From assembly GCA_035771165.1 (NCBI GenBank), contig JAWNZC010000100.1, positions 3,258,501 to 3,322,500 of the forward strand: a DNA stretch of 64,000 bases, read 5' to 3'. This document shows, piece by piece, positions 10,821 through 20,978 of this stretch. This stretch comes from Paragorgia papillata (taxonomy: Eukaryota > Cnidaria > Anthozoa > Scleralcyonacea > Coralliidae). Every line of letters starts with the position of its first letter. The stretch's first letter is position 1. Below the pieces are notes generated by a model. It was not told the DNA's origin. It ran no database searches and saw only the letters and a program-made list of their open reading frames with translations. Position numbers and translations under genes: made by a program.

Positions 10821-10840
10821 GGTGAAACCTCTGGTAGCGA
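10800..10840 (+). ncRNA. Hammerhead ribozyme overlapping the 3' end of the Penelope ORF
   Basis: All conserved parts are present in 41 nt. Stem I is TCGC (10800-10803) with GCGA (10837-10840). The core is CTGATGA (10804-10810). Stem II is CCC/GGG closed by GTTTA, with an unpaired T on each side. The second core is GAAA (10824-10827). Stem III is ACC/GGT with a 3-nt loop, and predicted self-cleavage follows A10836 in a GUA triplet. Hammerheads in the terminal repeats of Penelope-like elements are an established observation. Here the core codes for the last residues (SPDDPV) before the stop. Confidence 0.75.
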
Positions 10841-10932
10841 AGACTTTAAGGTAAAACTATACTTTATACTTTGTATTTTGCTCTATCTATAGGGTATTGA
10901 GCACTCTCTAATATTTCGTGAACCATAACTCA

Positions 10933-10935
<3 letters not shown>

Positions 10936-10993
<58 letters not shown>
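10936..10993. repeat. (TA)n microsatellite
   Basis: About 29 uninterrupted TA dinucleotides at the edge of the right palindrome arm. Shorter TA runs mark the matching places on the left (7460-7478, 7704-7725, 7921-7942). Confidence 0.9.
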
Positions 10994-10996
<3 letters not shown>

Positions 10997-11164
10997 AGTA
11001 TGATTCTCACTGATTACTGAGATTTTCTCATGTAGTTCTTTTCAAATAAATTCTTGTTACGTCACGAAATCTGAGTACGTCGTCGCAGTGTTACTATATT
11101 TATCGACCAATGAGAAGCCGGAGCAGGTCTCTCCCTAATGGCATGTTTCGAGAAGGAGCGAAGT

Positions 11165-13065
11165 AAAGTACATGTTTATTTGGGGACTAAACAGTTTAGT
11201 TAGTATGTTAATATATGTTTTGAGTTTCTATAATATGTTTGGAGTTTCTATCCGAGAAAAAGAACGTATGGGTATGACAGATATGGCACAGATTTCATCA
11301 TTGTCGACTGCTCGTGGGCCGTGGCGAATACATATCGGGATACTGGATACTGGATACAGATTGCTTGTATGTACAAGAATAAATATTCACAAAATATATC
11401 GACATTGGGAGTGATTTCAAAAAAGTATCCGTTGGAATATTCTCATGACTATTTGAATAATAACTTTAATAGATCAATTCATATAATTATCTGAGTTTAC
11501 CGGTTTAAAGGTACATGTATGTGACTTTAAAATGTTATGTATCTTCTGATTTTAACAAAAATATATTATTTTATCAATATGATACTGTGTTTATAGCTTT
11601 CATCAAGAGCTTTTATATGTGTAAAATTACTATACCTTAATTGGCAGTATTGCCTGGCAGAAGGCATTGCTTTTTTAAAATTATAGTCTGACAATCTATA
11701 TAGTGGTTTAAATTTTAGTTGACAGGGGCCAGCGTGCATTATTTTATACATGGTTATGTCCAAATGGGTTAAGCATTAGTTGCCAAATTACACCGTCCTG
11801 TTTTAGACTGGTGCTATATTGACAAAAACTACTATTGCCCAGGGGTTGCCGAAGATGTTTTTGAGTGTGGAGGCAGGATGTTGTTTGTGGTGCCCCCTCT
11901 AGGGGGTATGCTCTCTCAGAAAATTTTGAATTTTTAGACTTCCTAGAAACCATTTTCATTTGCAGGGTAAGAACACACTAATAAAGCACCTAGATAAACC
12001 TTTTATGTCCTAACTTAAGACAATATTAAGTGAACAAACATATACTCGCATCAGTTCAAAGTTTTGTCAGACTGTTTGAGCCTTTTTAATTGGACATGTC
12101 TAATAGGTATACAGCTGTACATGTATATCATGCATATACCTGCGTGGTAGTTTCTTAGAAGCTTTCATTTCAATCCCATTGTTATAATGTATTCTAGGTT
12201 AAGTTAATAAAAAATTTTGTGGGGGTGAAAATGGTTTGTCACCCCCATGCCATTTTATAATGATACTGACAGATGGTATAATTGTAAGGCATTCATTCAT
12301 ATTCATGAAGTGAACAGTCAGTAATGGTTACAAATCGAAATATAGTAAGGTTTGAGTTACTCAAACCTTACTATATTTCGATTTGTATTTCAACACTGCC
12401 TACGCAGCACATTACTTTTATTTTTATTTCAGTGATGGTTACAGGTCAGTTTTTTCTGTTATTGTTTTTTATGGCACCTGGTGGCATAACAGACAGTTAG
12501 AGGCCCCCAACTCCTAAGCCCCCCCCCCCCCCCCCCCCCCCATCCAATCTATGATCTCATAATTGTGACAATTGAAATTAATCAGTGGAAATGTATCCCA
12601 TGAAAATGTTTTTTCAGGTGTTACTGTGTTCTGACCAGTTTTAAAATTACCAATGCCTGTAATTATAATAAACACTAGCTAAATGACTTAAAAAAGCTAG
12701 TGGTGTGTTTGCAATTAGTACTGTTACTGTTTGAGACATATTTCATGGTCCAAGTTCCCATCAGCAGTCTTTACCATCAAACTAGTAGGTACTTTACAGT
12801 ATGAATTTGTGTTAGAGCCACATGACATTCAGAAGGTATTTGTTCTGTGTAGCAAAATTGAAAAAAAAAATTGTTTTTTCAATTGTAAATACAGTAAAAG
12901 TCCTGAAATAGATATAGTAATAATAAATTAATAATTTAACCAGGGTAACTACTTACAAGCGTAATTTCCACCCAGGCCCCAAATCTAATAACCAATGGTC
13001 TCAAGTCTAAGCAAAGCTCAGTGACTAGGGTCCCCTGAGGCAAATTTCCTAAGGGTTCCCAGTAG
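11165..13065. other. MULE interior without recognised genes; hairpin and C-homopolymer
   Basis: No supported coding frame. A 55-bp hairpin at 12331-12385 built on CAAATCGAAATATAGTAAGG is followed by the tail ACACTGCCTACGCAGCAC, as at 7481-7690. A run of C at about 12518-12541 is the other feature. Confidence 0.55.
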
Positions 13066-13350
13066 CAGTGGTGGCACTACGTGACTACGGGTGTGCAAAC
13101 GGTGTGCCACACCAGGGCCCATGGGCTGAGGGGGCCCATTGGCCCATCCAAATCCCAAACTATTAACAGATTGCAGGTGTTGTTGCTCAGATTTTACTCC
13201 AAAGTCCTCTGAAAATGCAGGAAATGCCATTTCAGAGACCCTAAATTCAAAACTTTTCTGGTGGAGTATCCCCCAGAGCCCCTATATATGTCGTCACTTT
13301 GTGGGAGGGGGCCCCACACCAGGGCCCACGCCCACATAGTGCTGCCACTG
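13066..13350. mobile_element. hAT-type MITE, 285 bp
   Basis: Ends CAGTGGTGGCAC and GTGCTGCCACTG are inverted and flanked by an exact 8-bp duplication CCCAGTAG (13058-13065, 13351-13358). The CAGTG start and 8-bp site are standard for hAT. The interior repeats GGGCCC-rich segments. It has no coding capacity and is nested in the MULE. Confidence 0.85.
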
Positions 13351-13719
13351 CCCAGTAGTTCTGTGTTAGGTCACCGATAGTATTGTGGCAATGATTTATT
13401 GTTGAGTCTAAAACACGTTAAAATGTTCAGTCAGTTTTATTAACAGATACACTTTGGTCAAATATACACTTTATTTAAAAACATTGTGAACTACAGTGAA
13501 TATAAGCGTGAACTCTGTCAGCAGAAATCCTAAGGGCTCACTCTGTCCATTGTATTTACATCTTGGAGAAATTCTATTTTGTTTACATGTTATCCTAGAA
13601 GTTCTTTCTCTCAAAATTATAAATTTCTTGTTATGCTAGGAACAATTCAGTCTTGCCAACATTGCGCACATCGAGCTATTGTAGTCTAATGATAATATAC
13701 TGTTAGATGGTGTCACACG

Positions 13720-15100
13720 TCAAATGTCATCATCCATCTGATCCAAGTATACACCATAACATCCATTGTACCATACACTAATTGTCCTTGGTGCATTTAT
13801 TTTCTTCTGTCTAAGTTCATCTGCAAGTTGGGTTAGGATCTGGTGTGGCTTGTCTTCTCCTGTGTTTGGCCAATTTGACACAGCAAAATATATATTTCAC
13901 TGCTCTAAGGTTTACTTCAATAATTTTTGCATTAATAATTAGTAAGCCCTAAAGACTCACACTCTCCTTTTCTCTGGTTTGGGTTGCTGTTGCAGTTAAA
14001 GCCAATTTAGATGAATCAGGAAATATTGTAGTAAGCAAGCCCAGTTTTCCATAAGCATGGTGAAAATCTTTCCTAAAAGACCAAATATACTGTAAATACA
14101 CATCAAATCAAATTAGTTCAAATAAACTAAAATTAGAATCATACATATATTTTGGCTTGGTTTTAATTTATATTATTTTAGAAAACCAATAAATAAAATT
14201 TTAATTATATGTCAGTAAGTGGATAAATATAACTTATTGGATTCATCTAAGCCCAACATGGCAAAAATATTTAAGTTGAAAATTCAATATTGGGCAAGAC
14301 CACAGGTTGAGCCTATTAATATTAAAATTTGAGACTTAAAAATTTTCCATATCAGGCAAAGATGAATCCAATAGGTGTTTTATTATATCCAACAAATAAT
14401 CATGTACAGTAATTGGCAAGTAAATATACCTTGTACACCTGTCCAAAGATTGCTGCCCAATATGTAGTTGTCCTACATTGTAAAATATGAGGCTGGCACG
14501 TGATGGTAATGTAGACATTTGATTGGATGATTAATTGCGAGGGTATAATAAACTATTTTATCATTATGCATGGTATACAGGTATACAGTCAGTAATGCAT
14601 TTGCTTGTTTTTGGTGTCTCACTGGAATTAACTGAACTTTGACCCACTTACCCTGCTGAAGAGGGTTAAGGTTTTTTAGTTTATCTAACATATCTAACCA
14701 CACTACCACAGTAATTCAAAAGCAAGCATTTATGAGAAAAGCATACCTTCGTATTGTCGACAAATACTGTACTTCTGGATGGGCAAAAATTAGTTGAGAC
14801 TTCAGCAGCAGATCATACGAAGTGGTATCACCATATTATTAAAGGAACACCTGCGTTGACTCTCCCCTTTCAGAAAATTGTAAATGAAAGGCAATAGGAT
14901 AGTTGAAAAATTAAAGGATTTAGCAAAGCAAGTTGGCTGCAAGCACATATCTCGGGAATACAAATAAAAATGCCAGTTCACGTACTGAATATCGTCCTCT
15001 GCTGAGGCTTCATTTTTAAGCCGCTTTTCCCAATTTTTTCCACAGAAAAATCAATGGCAGCATCCAGCGAGCAATTGTCGTGTCCTCCACCGTCTGTCAT
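13720..15100 (-). CDS. RecQ-like DNA helicase gene, partial, spliced, inside the MULE
   Basis: Exons read by eye on the minus strand. Exon 1 is 15100-14986, beginning MTDGGGHDNCSLDAAIDFSV and ending KPQQRTIF, like the Q-motif region of RecQ proteins. A frame near 14829-14754 reads LLLKSQLIFAHPEV, resembling the segment before the DExH box. The exon at 14072-13961 has KDFHHAYGKLGLLTTIFPDS then LALTATAT, the RecQ motif III signature. The last exon, 13904-13720, contains LADELRQKKINAPRTISV and a stop. The last two exons join in phase 0 with AG and GT borders. Walker A and DExH residues are not visible, and the 14.8-kb piece has an upstream stop, so the gene is probably decayed or incomplete. Confidence 0.6.
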
Positions 15101-15543
15101 AATGAATTAAAGTAATATTTTCGCCAATATTCTGAAAACCTAAGTAAGAAATAGACTTCTCCAAAAGAGAATATTTCAACCCCGTATACAGATTCTAGAG
15201 CGCCTAGGTACGAAATAACTACTGCGCAGGTCACGGGACACCCAATTTTTGGGTGTCTGAAATCGATTTGGCCAGAGCCATTATATTGGCCCGCGCGGCC
15301 GGGGCAATTTGGCTCTGGGGACGAGATTGCATTTCATTCAACTTTGTTGAACAGAGACATGCGCCATGCGGGATATTGTCGATTCCAGCTTTTGTGGTAG
15401 CCCGCGTTCAATTAATTGTCATTCATGAATGTTGAACGATGTTGAATTCATTTGGCCACTCGTGCTTTCAACATTATTCAACATCGTTCAACAATGTTGA
15501 ATGATGTTGAATGCGATGTTGAAAGCGTTTGGCCAGGCCATAA

Positions 15544-16212
15544 GACTGCGCTCAAACGAGTCCGGTATAGACAATAAACGGTAAAACGTGGTTACGTTCA
15601 CACGAGTCCTTCATATTTTAACGACGCTTTGAAGGTGTTCACACGACTCCGGAACACTTCTGGTGTACATCCCATATTGCAATGCTGTGCACTATTTAAA
15701 TAGTCATATCTCGTCAAAATTAATGGAAACGAGGAGCAATTGAAAGAATATTATCCCACCAAAGTGTATAAGGCATTCTAAGTTTACAATTTTAGTCTTT
15801 CTGTTAGGAACTCTTCTTATTGACTTAATCTTCCCCTATTTCACTGGCTAGTCATTGTTGTAATAATGTTATAATTGTTCAAACAGCAGCACAAGTTCTT
15901 AGCAGAAGCTTTCCGAAGTCGAGAAGACAAATAAACTTTTCCATTGTTGAAAAATACGCCAACCGTTTGGTTAGGAGCAGAAAATTGAGAAACTGGGTAC
16001 TAAAGTGGAGAGAAAAAGTGCCGCATCTTATGTTTACACGACACCACCAAGGGTTCCGTTTTCATCTCGCTCCGTCTAGAAATTGATTTCAAAACGCTTC
16101 GATTAGAGCGCCGTTTTCACACAAGTTCGATCCGGTGCCGTGTGAACGCAACGGCGTTCTGTGACTTTTTTGCGTCGTTTTGAACTCGCTCCGGACTCGT
16201 GTGAACGTGGTC
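15544..16212. mobile_element. TAA-flanked MITE with GTTCACACGAG-type ends
   Basis: Left GACTGCGCTCAAACGAGTCC and right GGACTCGTGTGAACGTGGTC are inverted with a few mismatches. TAA is present on both sides (15541-15543 and 16213-16215), giving a PIF/Harbinger-like 3-bp target. It abuts the previous element and shares its TAA. The interior is non-coding apart from weak frames. Confidence 0.65.
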
Positions 16213-16400
16213 TAAAATAGATTATAGCGGTAGCAAAATGTTGACAGAATCATAAAACTAAAATACTTGCCGTGGCGCAAACCACGGTATAAATAGAAGG
16301 AAATCGTTGACTTACTTGACTACTTGAACTTTCGTTTGTTTTTCGCAATTTCTTACTAGGTACACACAACAAGTCGTTCACTAACTTGAAGCATCAATGA

Positions 16401-16516
16401 CTAAAAAGCTGCACGGGCAAAAAATACAAACTTCGGCGAACTGTTAAGTTCTTCGGTTCTCACGTGTTCGCAGACGCTCGGCGAACTTTCGTCTACATTT
16501 CGTAAGTTCTTCGGTT
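16401..16516 (-). CDS. Candidate last exon of the SRCR gene
   Basis: A CAG acceptor lies just above 16516. The frame entered in phase 1 from the SRCR exon stays open for 38 codons (begins EPKNLRNVDESSPS, ends FFARAAF) and stops at 16401. The phase match is exact, but the peptide has no known domain and includes a partial internal repeat (ACCGAAGAACTTA twice). It could be chance; further SRCR exons beyond it cannot be ruled out. Confidence 0.35.
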
Positions 16517-16848
16517 CTGACGTAATTGTAGAAAAACCCTCAATCAACCGGAGAATCAATAACAGCTGATAGCATAGTGCCGAGAGACCCTGAAGGTCAG
16601 TAGAAACAAAAATGTTGTATTTAATTATTTTTTTTGCTGTAAATGCATTATTATATAATATAAATTCGGAATACAATTTGACTTGCTTAATTTCCTGATT
16701 TCAATTTTAGTAATAAGAGGTCTTTACCGGTTTGCAAAGATCACTCAGGAACCAATCAGATTGCAAAAAAATCGCCTTAGATATTGCATTATCGTATTTG
16801 CAGTAATTTCGTACCTGAATTTAGCTAAACAATTTGCAATTGATTTAC

Positions 16849-17172
16849 CTGATCTATTATTACATAGGACACCGACATCTTTTGAGTGGTCACAATAGCC
16901 TATTCCCCATCCATTATAACGACAGTTTACCAAGTGCTGCTCATTTCCTGAACAATCAACATAAGCTAGCCATATTTGTCCCCTACCATCGGGAACATCA
17001 GGACCTTGAAGAGCGGTACTAGCTCCTGGAAAGCCAAGTTGTCGACAAACCACTTGAGCATCGCTAAAGTCCCAGTTATAATCACAAACCGTTCCCCATC
17101 TTCCTTGGTAAAATATTTCAACACGACCAGTTCCAGATGTGTTAAATGGTCCTTGTAAGCGGATTGGAATAC
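16849..17172 (-). CDS. SRCR-domain exon of a secreted protein
   Basis: This 324-nt exon (phase 1-1, AG acceptor at 17173, GTAAAT donor at 16848) encodes one complete scavenger-receptor cysteine-rich domain. Motifs in order: RVEIFYQGRWGTVCDYNWD, DAQVVCRQLGFPGAS, GQIWLAYVDCSGNEQHLVNC, GWGIGYCDH, DVGVLCN. Six cysteines sit where group A SRCR domains have them. Such domains act in extracellular binding, often in innate recognition or adhesion. A symmetric phase 1-1 exon is usual for SRCR and allows shuffling. Joining the signal-peptide exon at 19507-19570 restores the frame. Confidence 0.9.
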
Positions 17173-18290
17173 CTATGGAAAATAGCGAAAAATTTAAAAT
17201 GTTCTATTCTTATAATGCAATATTTTAAAAAACCCAGTTTATTTAAGAAAGCTAGTGCAATTTTATTAATTCATAAGTTTTGATTAGGTTTGGTTCTACC
17301 GAAAAACATGAGCTCCCTTTATTAAAATAAGTTTGCTAAACAATAAATGACAGAAATTTGTTACTCCATTATTGGCTCATTATGATAGCTGACATCATCC
17401 TGGATATTATAAGCTGATAACCTTTTATTTTTATGTTAAAATTATCTTGTGTTGTTTTAAAAGAGCAAAAAAAATAATTATAATACCATGTATTGCCATC
17501 AAAACAGATTGGATGTTGCTCCAATCCTGTAAGTAGGGTTTATTTTGGAGGAGAGAAATATGGGTCGTTTAAACCCTGTGTTTTTGTTCTGACAAAGCAC
17601 ATTTTTTTTTAAATGTGTGTTCTTGTGATACTGAATTAGTATGGGAGATTGGGAAGGATTTTTTAGTTGAGCTTAGTATCTTGTTAAATTAAAAAAAATG
17701 GAGAGGGGAAGGGGAATTTTTTTATACAAGCTGAACTGCAGAGCAAGGGGTTGTTGGTTCCAGTTACAGGGGCGGATTTAATATACGTCAAACACCAAAC
17801 ACGTCAAGCGACTAAGGTAAAAAATCTGAGATGCGAAAATTTATGGTTTCTTCTGATTTTCCAATTTTTAACATATTTGGCAAGATGCGGTTTATTCTTT
17901 GCCGGAGAATAATTTCATAATTTCTAGAGCCCTAGTCAGACGCCGCGCAAGTTATTCTGTGGCGACCTGTGGCCGCTATCGCCGCGTAGCCTGCAAAGCA
18001 GGCTTAGCTTGGTACTAGAACCGTAAAAGAGGTAACTATGGTGGGAACTGGTCACCGACCGGGACGTTTATCCACGTCAAAATGGCCGAAATACTTCGGA
18101 GTCATGAGCGCTGATTGGTCGAAGCCAATGGAATTACGTCGGAAGTAAATGCAATTACGTCGGAAGTATTTTTTTAACGCAGGCTAGATTTTATTGGCTA
18201 GAAACTAAATCTTGGCCGCAATCCGCCGCATGAAGTTGCATCTTGCAGCATCTTGCAGCATGAGCAGAGATCGATTACACGCGGGCTTTG
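17173..18290. other. First part of the SRCR intron; no exon seen
   Basis: The intron of the SRCR gene spans 17173-19506. This part has repeat-like fragments (for example GGGGCGGATTTAATA near 17770 and AGCCTGCAAAGCAGGCTTAG near 17989) but no coding frame of note. Confidence 0.5.
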
Positions 18291-18312
18291 AGTGAGGATT
18301 GACTGTTGTGTC

Positions 18313-19029
18313 ATGGCTTCGACAAACGTCTTAGAACGTGTGCAGAGCGCTCTGAAGAGTAATAACGATGAGTTACTGCGACAAATCTATTGCGATTTGT
18401 CTTCAAAAATCCAAGCTTGTGCTATCCTCTCGGATCGGGAGCTTCATGCGAAGTTTAGTGTAAAATCCTTACACAGGATTTCGATGCGGAGGCATATTTG
18501 CCGAAGTATGCCAAGGATGGAAAGAAGACCTGTATTGCTCTTAGGTGAGTCTATAGATAATCTGTCATTCTATTTGTATTGCTCATAACGAATGAAGCAA
18601 TGCCCCTCATTACGCACCCGAAGACTCGCAATAGAGGAGCGCGATTTTGGCTTATACGGCTACAACCGAAACATACATCGACAACGAGTCCCTTTTATAT
18701 ACCAATTCCAAGATGCTGCGACGCGTTGGACTCAAAAACACAAACAACAAATTTGGTAAGCACTCACTTTATCTCTCCTTTATTATACCGTAGAACTAGG
18801 TTCGCTTTGGTTGTTTAGATGTTCTTCAGTAAATACTGCATTTGATCCATATTCTGATGTTGACGTTGGCCATGTGTCTTTAGCGTTCGACGACAACGAT
18901 CTCGAATTGTCAATATTCACAGTTTTGCAAGGGACTTTTAAGCTTATGCTTTTGGTAGCTTTCTCACCAGATGTTGAAACTGAACGAATGCGGACCTTAC
19001 ATGCTTTAAAACGTTTAGCTGGATGCTAA
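18313..19029 (+). pseudogene. Unrecognised coding remnant, opposite strand in the SRCR intron
   Basis: Three coding-like blocks lie in order. Block 1 starts at ATG 18313 (MASTNVLERVQSALKSNNDE) and runs to a GTGAGT donor near 18545. Its frame is broken before a block reading DFDAEAYLPKYAKDGKKTC; removing 17 nt (GTAAAATCCTTACACAG) would restore it. Block 2 near 18592-18750 reads RLAIEERDFGLYGYNRNIHR before a GTAAGC donor. Block 3 (18819-19029) ends LHALKRLAGC and a stop. I do not recognise the family. The splice signals suggest a former multi-exon gene, perhaps carried by a transposon; the frame breaks argue against function. Confidence 0.35.
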
Positions 19030-19506
19030 ATTCCTGGACGAACTCTTGACGCCATGTTGAAAGATAAATCAACATAACACACACAAAAAAAGGCTCGTAC
19101 CTATTTGGTTTTGACCCAGCCTGCTTGGGGCGGGCCAGGTTGCACAGGCTGCATGCTGAGCACGCTTCGAAGCGTAGTTCTAAATTTTAGAACTCATGCT
19201 TTAAGCATTTTAGAATAAGTGAAACTCGTGCATTAGACGTGGATGTGGATATGGCTGAATAACGGAGAACGGGAAGGGGATATAAGGAAGCACAGGCTAG
19301 GCACAGTTAGTAAACCTGAATGTTGACGTGAACGTAGTCTTAGACGTTATTGTAAACGAGGAGTTAGATGGTCGTGTGGTCCTTGAACGTGTGGTCCTAG
19401 ACGTGTCGTCCTGGACGTGTGAACATGGACATAGACATGAACGCGGTCGCGAACCGGTACCTGGACGTGAATTTGAACCCGGTTGTAAATATACAACTTA
19501 ACCTAC

Positions 19507-19570
19507 CTTGAGCAATAGGATACTGCATGGAGACGCTGCAAATCAGCAACGCCAAAAATTTCCAGTTCAT
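19507..19570 (-). CDS. First coding exon (signal peptide) of the SRCR gene
   Basis: The ATG at 19570 opens MNWKFLALLICSVSMQYPIA, a typical signal peptide: a short start, a hydrophobic core LALLICSVSM and a likely cleavage near the IAQ/G boundary. The exon stops at a GTAGGT donor in phase 1, which matches the phase-1 SRCR exon at 17172-16849 and makes Gly at the junction. An in-frame upstream ATG exists at 19615, but the shorter start leaves a clean signal peptide. The product would be secreted. Confidence 0.7.
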
Positions 19571-20104
19571 GCTTGAGTCTTTGTAGAAATCCACAAACAG
19601 CAATGAATCTGCCAAGTCAGTTCAGAACTTCTTTCGTGCCTCGCTTGTACCTTAGAAAGATTTGGCATTAATGTTAAATTTGTATAATAAGTATAGGTAA
19701 TCATATGATAGCGAGTACAATTAAGGATTTACACTACAAGTGATATTAGCCATCATGCGAGCGCAATTTGGCAGAATTTTCAAATACTCACGGCTTTAAA
19801 AACATCTTGTTTCATTACTTGACAAGAAACATTTTCACTCTGGGTGTTCTCCGTACTCATTTCAAAATATTTACATGGAATTTTTAGTTCATACAATGTT
19901 AATTTCAAGTAGTAAATTTAACTACAAAAGTAGTTATCCTGAACCTAATTTAACTACTTTTTATGTTCCGAATAACTATTTTGTAGTTATAATAACTACT
20001 AGAAATTAACAGTGTAGTGTTCCACAAGTCGTTGGAAATGTGAAAACTCTCCATTGCAGAATTGGCCGTCATTTTGAATTTTATTGTCAACCTCGTTCCC
20101 AGGT

Positions 20105-20170
20105 CCTTGGGAGCAGTACAATTAATAAAATAATTGTACTGCAGTACAATTAATAAAATAATTGTACTCC
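20105..20170. repeat. Hairpin of GTACAATTAATAAAATAATT
   Basis: Two copies of CAGTACAATTAATAAAATAA meet around a CTGCAG centre, giving a self-complementary segment of about 60 bp. The sequence just before it (AACCTCGTTCCCAGGTCC) matches a MULE-type end. A second AT-rich palindrome of TAGTTATTC type lies at 19915-19998. Confidence 0.6.
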
Positions 20171-20416
20171 TCTCAACCAATCAAAATGTAGTAATTTTGT
20201 CATGCATATAATAAATATAATAAATACTGTGAGGATACTCGAACCGGTACCACGTAGGAAGGTCGACCAATCAAAGCGCGCCAATAGAATAAAGAAACAC
20301 AACGAAGTTATAGTCGAAATTACACAGTATTTCTCTTGTTTCAGCACCCAGATGATTCCGGCGATTACCCTATTCCGACTGTTTTATTGAGTTTTCTTTT
20401 AAATTTTACTTGCGTA

Positions 20417-20978
20417 AAGCCTGGTTTCCATTTTGTCGCCACGCGGATTGGTCACAAGCGGCATAATGAAAGTACAAACAAGTAGGCTTGCTCTACGTCT
20501 GCCTCTGGATTGATTCGAGTCTGGGGCTTACAGACGCGGGTTTGTTTCGATATGGGTTTGTTTCAAGATGGGTTTGTTTCCGTATGGTTTGTTTCAAGAC
20601 AGGTTTGTTCATGCAGTTTCAGACGGATTTGTTTCAAGACGGGTTTTTCCCGTAAAAATCTATCTTGCCGACAAACACATCTCGAAACAAACCCGTCTCA
20701 TCGGAGCCATCTAGAAACAAAGCCGTCTCGAAATAAATCCGTCTTGTAAAAACCACGGGTAAAAACCCGTCTTGAAACAATCAAGAGGCAGACGCGGTAA
20801 AAATCAATACTGATTTCACGTTCGCCGAGATTGTGAGATCGAGATAGAACCATGCATTAAAGCAAATTTCTACAACCCTGCCGCTATAAACTGCCTTCCG
20901 CGGTCGCGGACTGTCGCAAACAAATTTACGTAATATTTAAAGTTTCCATTTGGTCGACCATTGCGACCAAATGGAAAC
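20417..20978. mobile_element. MITE with TGGTTTCCATTTGGTCGC ends
   Basis: The left end TGGTTTCCATTTTGTCGC and right end GCGACCAAATGGAAACCA are inverted with one mismatch, about 560 bp apart. The interior has many copies of GGGTTTGTTTCAAGACGG in both orientations (20530-20780), so it too can fold. No clear target duplication. Confidence 0.6.

Larger units (their letters stand above)
7084..11165. repeat. Large imperfect palindrome centred near 9.68 kb
   Basis: Sequence from 7084 outward reads as the reverse complement of sequence ending near 11165: the stretch with GAGAAGCCGGAGCAGGTCTC, then a segment with TTTATTTGAAAAGAACTAC, then TA microsatellite, then the retroelement terminal repeat and body. 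The innermost arms (7996-9135 and 9687-10820) look identical over long stretches. The left arm has additional insertions at about 7180-7720 and a duplicated terminal segment at 7790-7945. The asymmetric centre (9136-9686) holds RT sequence present only in the left copy. Confidence 0.8.
6913..15329. mobile_element. 8.4-kb Mutator-like (MULE) TIR element carrying genes
   Basis: The ends CAATCTCGTCCCCAGAGCC and GGCTCTGGGGACGAGATTG are inverted and bounded by an exact 9-bp duplication CATTTCATT (6904-6912, 15330-15338). Nine-base duplications are the mark of Mutator-like elements. TIRs extend about 70 bp each, with a small GC-rich stem inside. The cargo is a Penelope-like palindrome, a hAT MITE (13066-13350) and a RecQ-like helicase gene. 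I see no MULE transposase. The same terminal family occurs at 34244, 42439, 46481 and 57007. Confidence 0.75.
6681..15540. mobile_element. TAA-flanked element with TTCAACAT subterminal repeats, split by a MULE
   Basis: Outer ends GGCCTGGCCAAACGC and GCGTTTGGCCAGGCC are inverted and lie next to TAA on both sides (6678-6680, 15541-15543), the 3-bp target expected for PIF/Harbinger. Inside each end are many copies of TTCAACAT or ATGTTGAA (6698-6905 and 15340-15530). Removing the MULE at 6913-15329 and one 9-bp copy leaves an element of only about 430 bp, so it was originally a small MITE. Confidence 0.7.

Noticed and set aside
6913..15329. An autonomous MULE
   Set aside because: No MULE transposase motif was found in any frame; only cargo genes.
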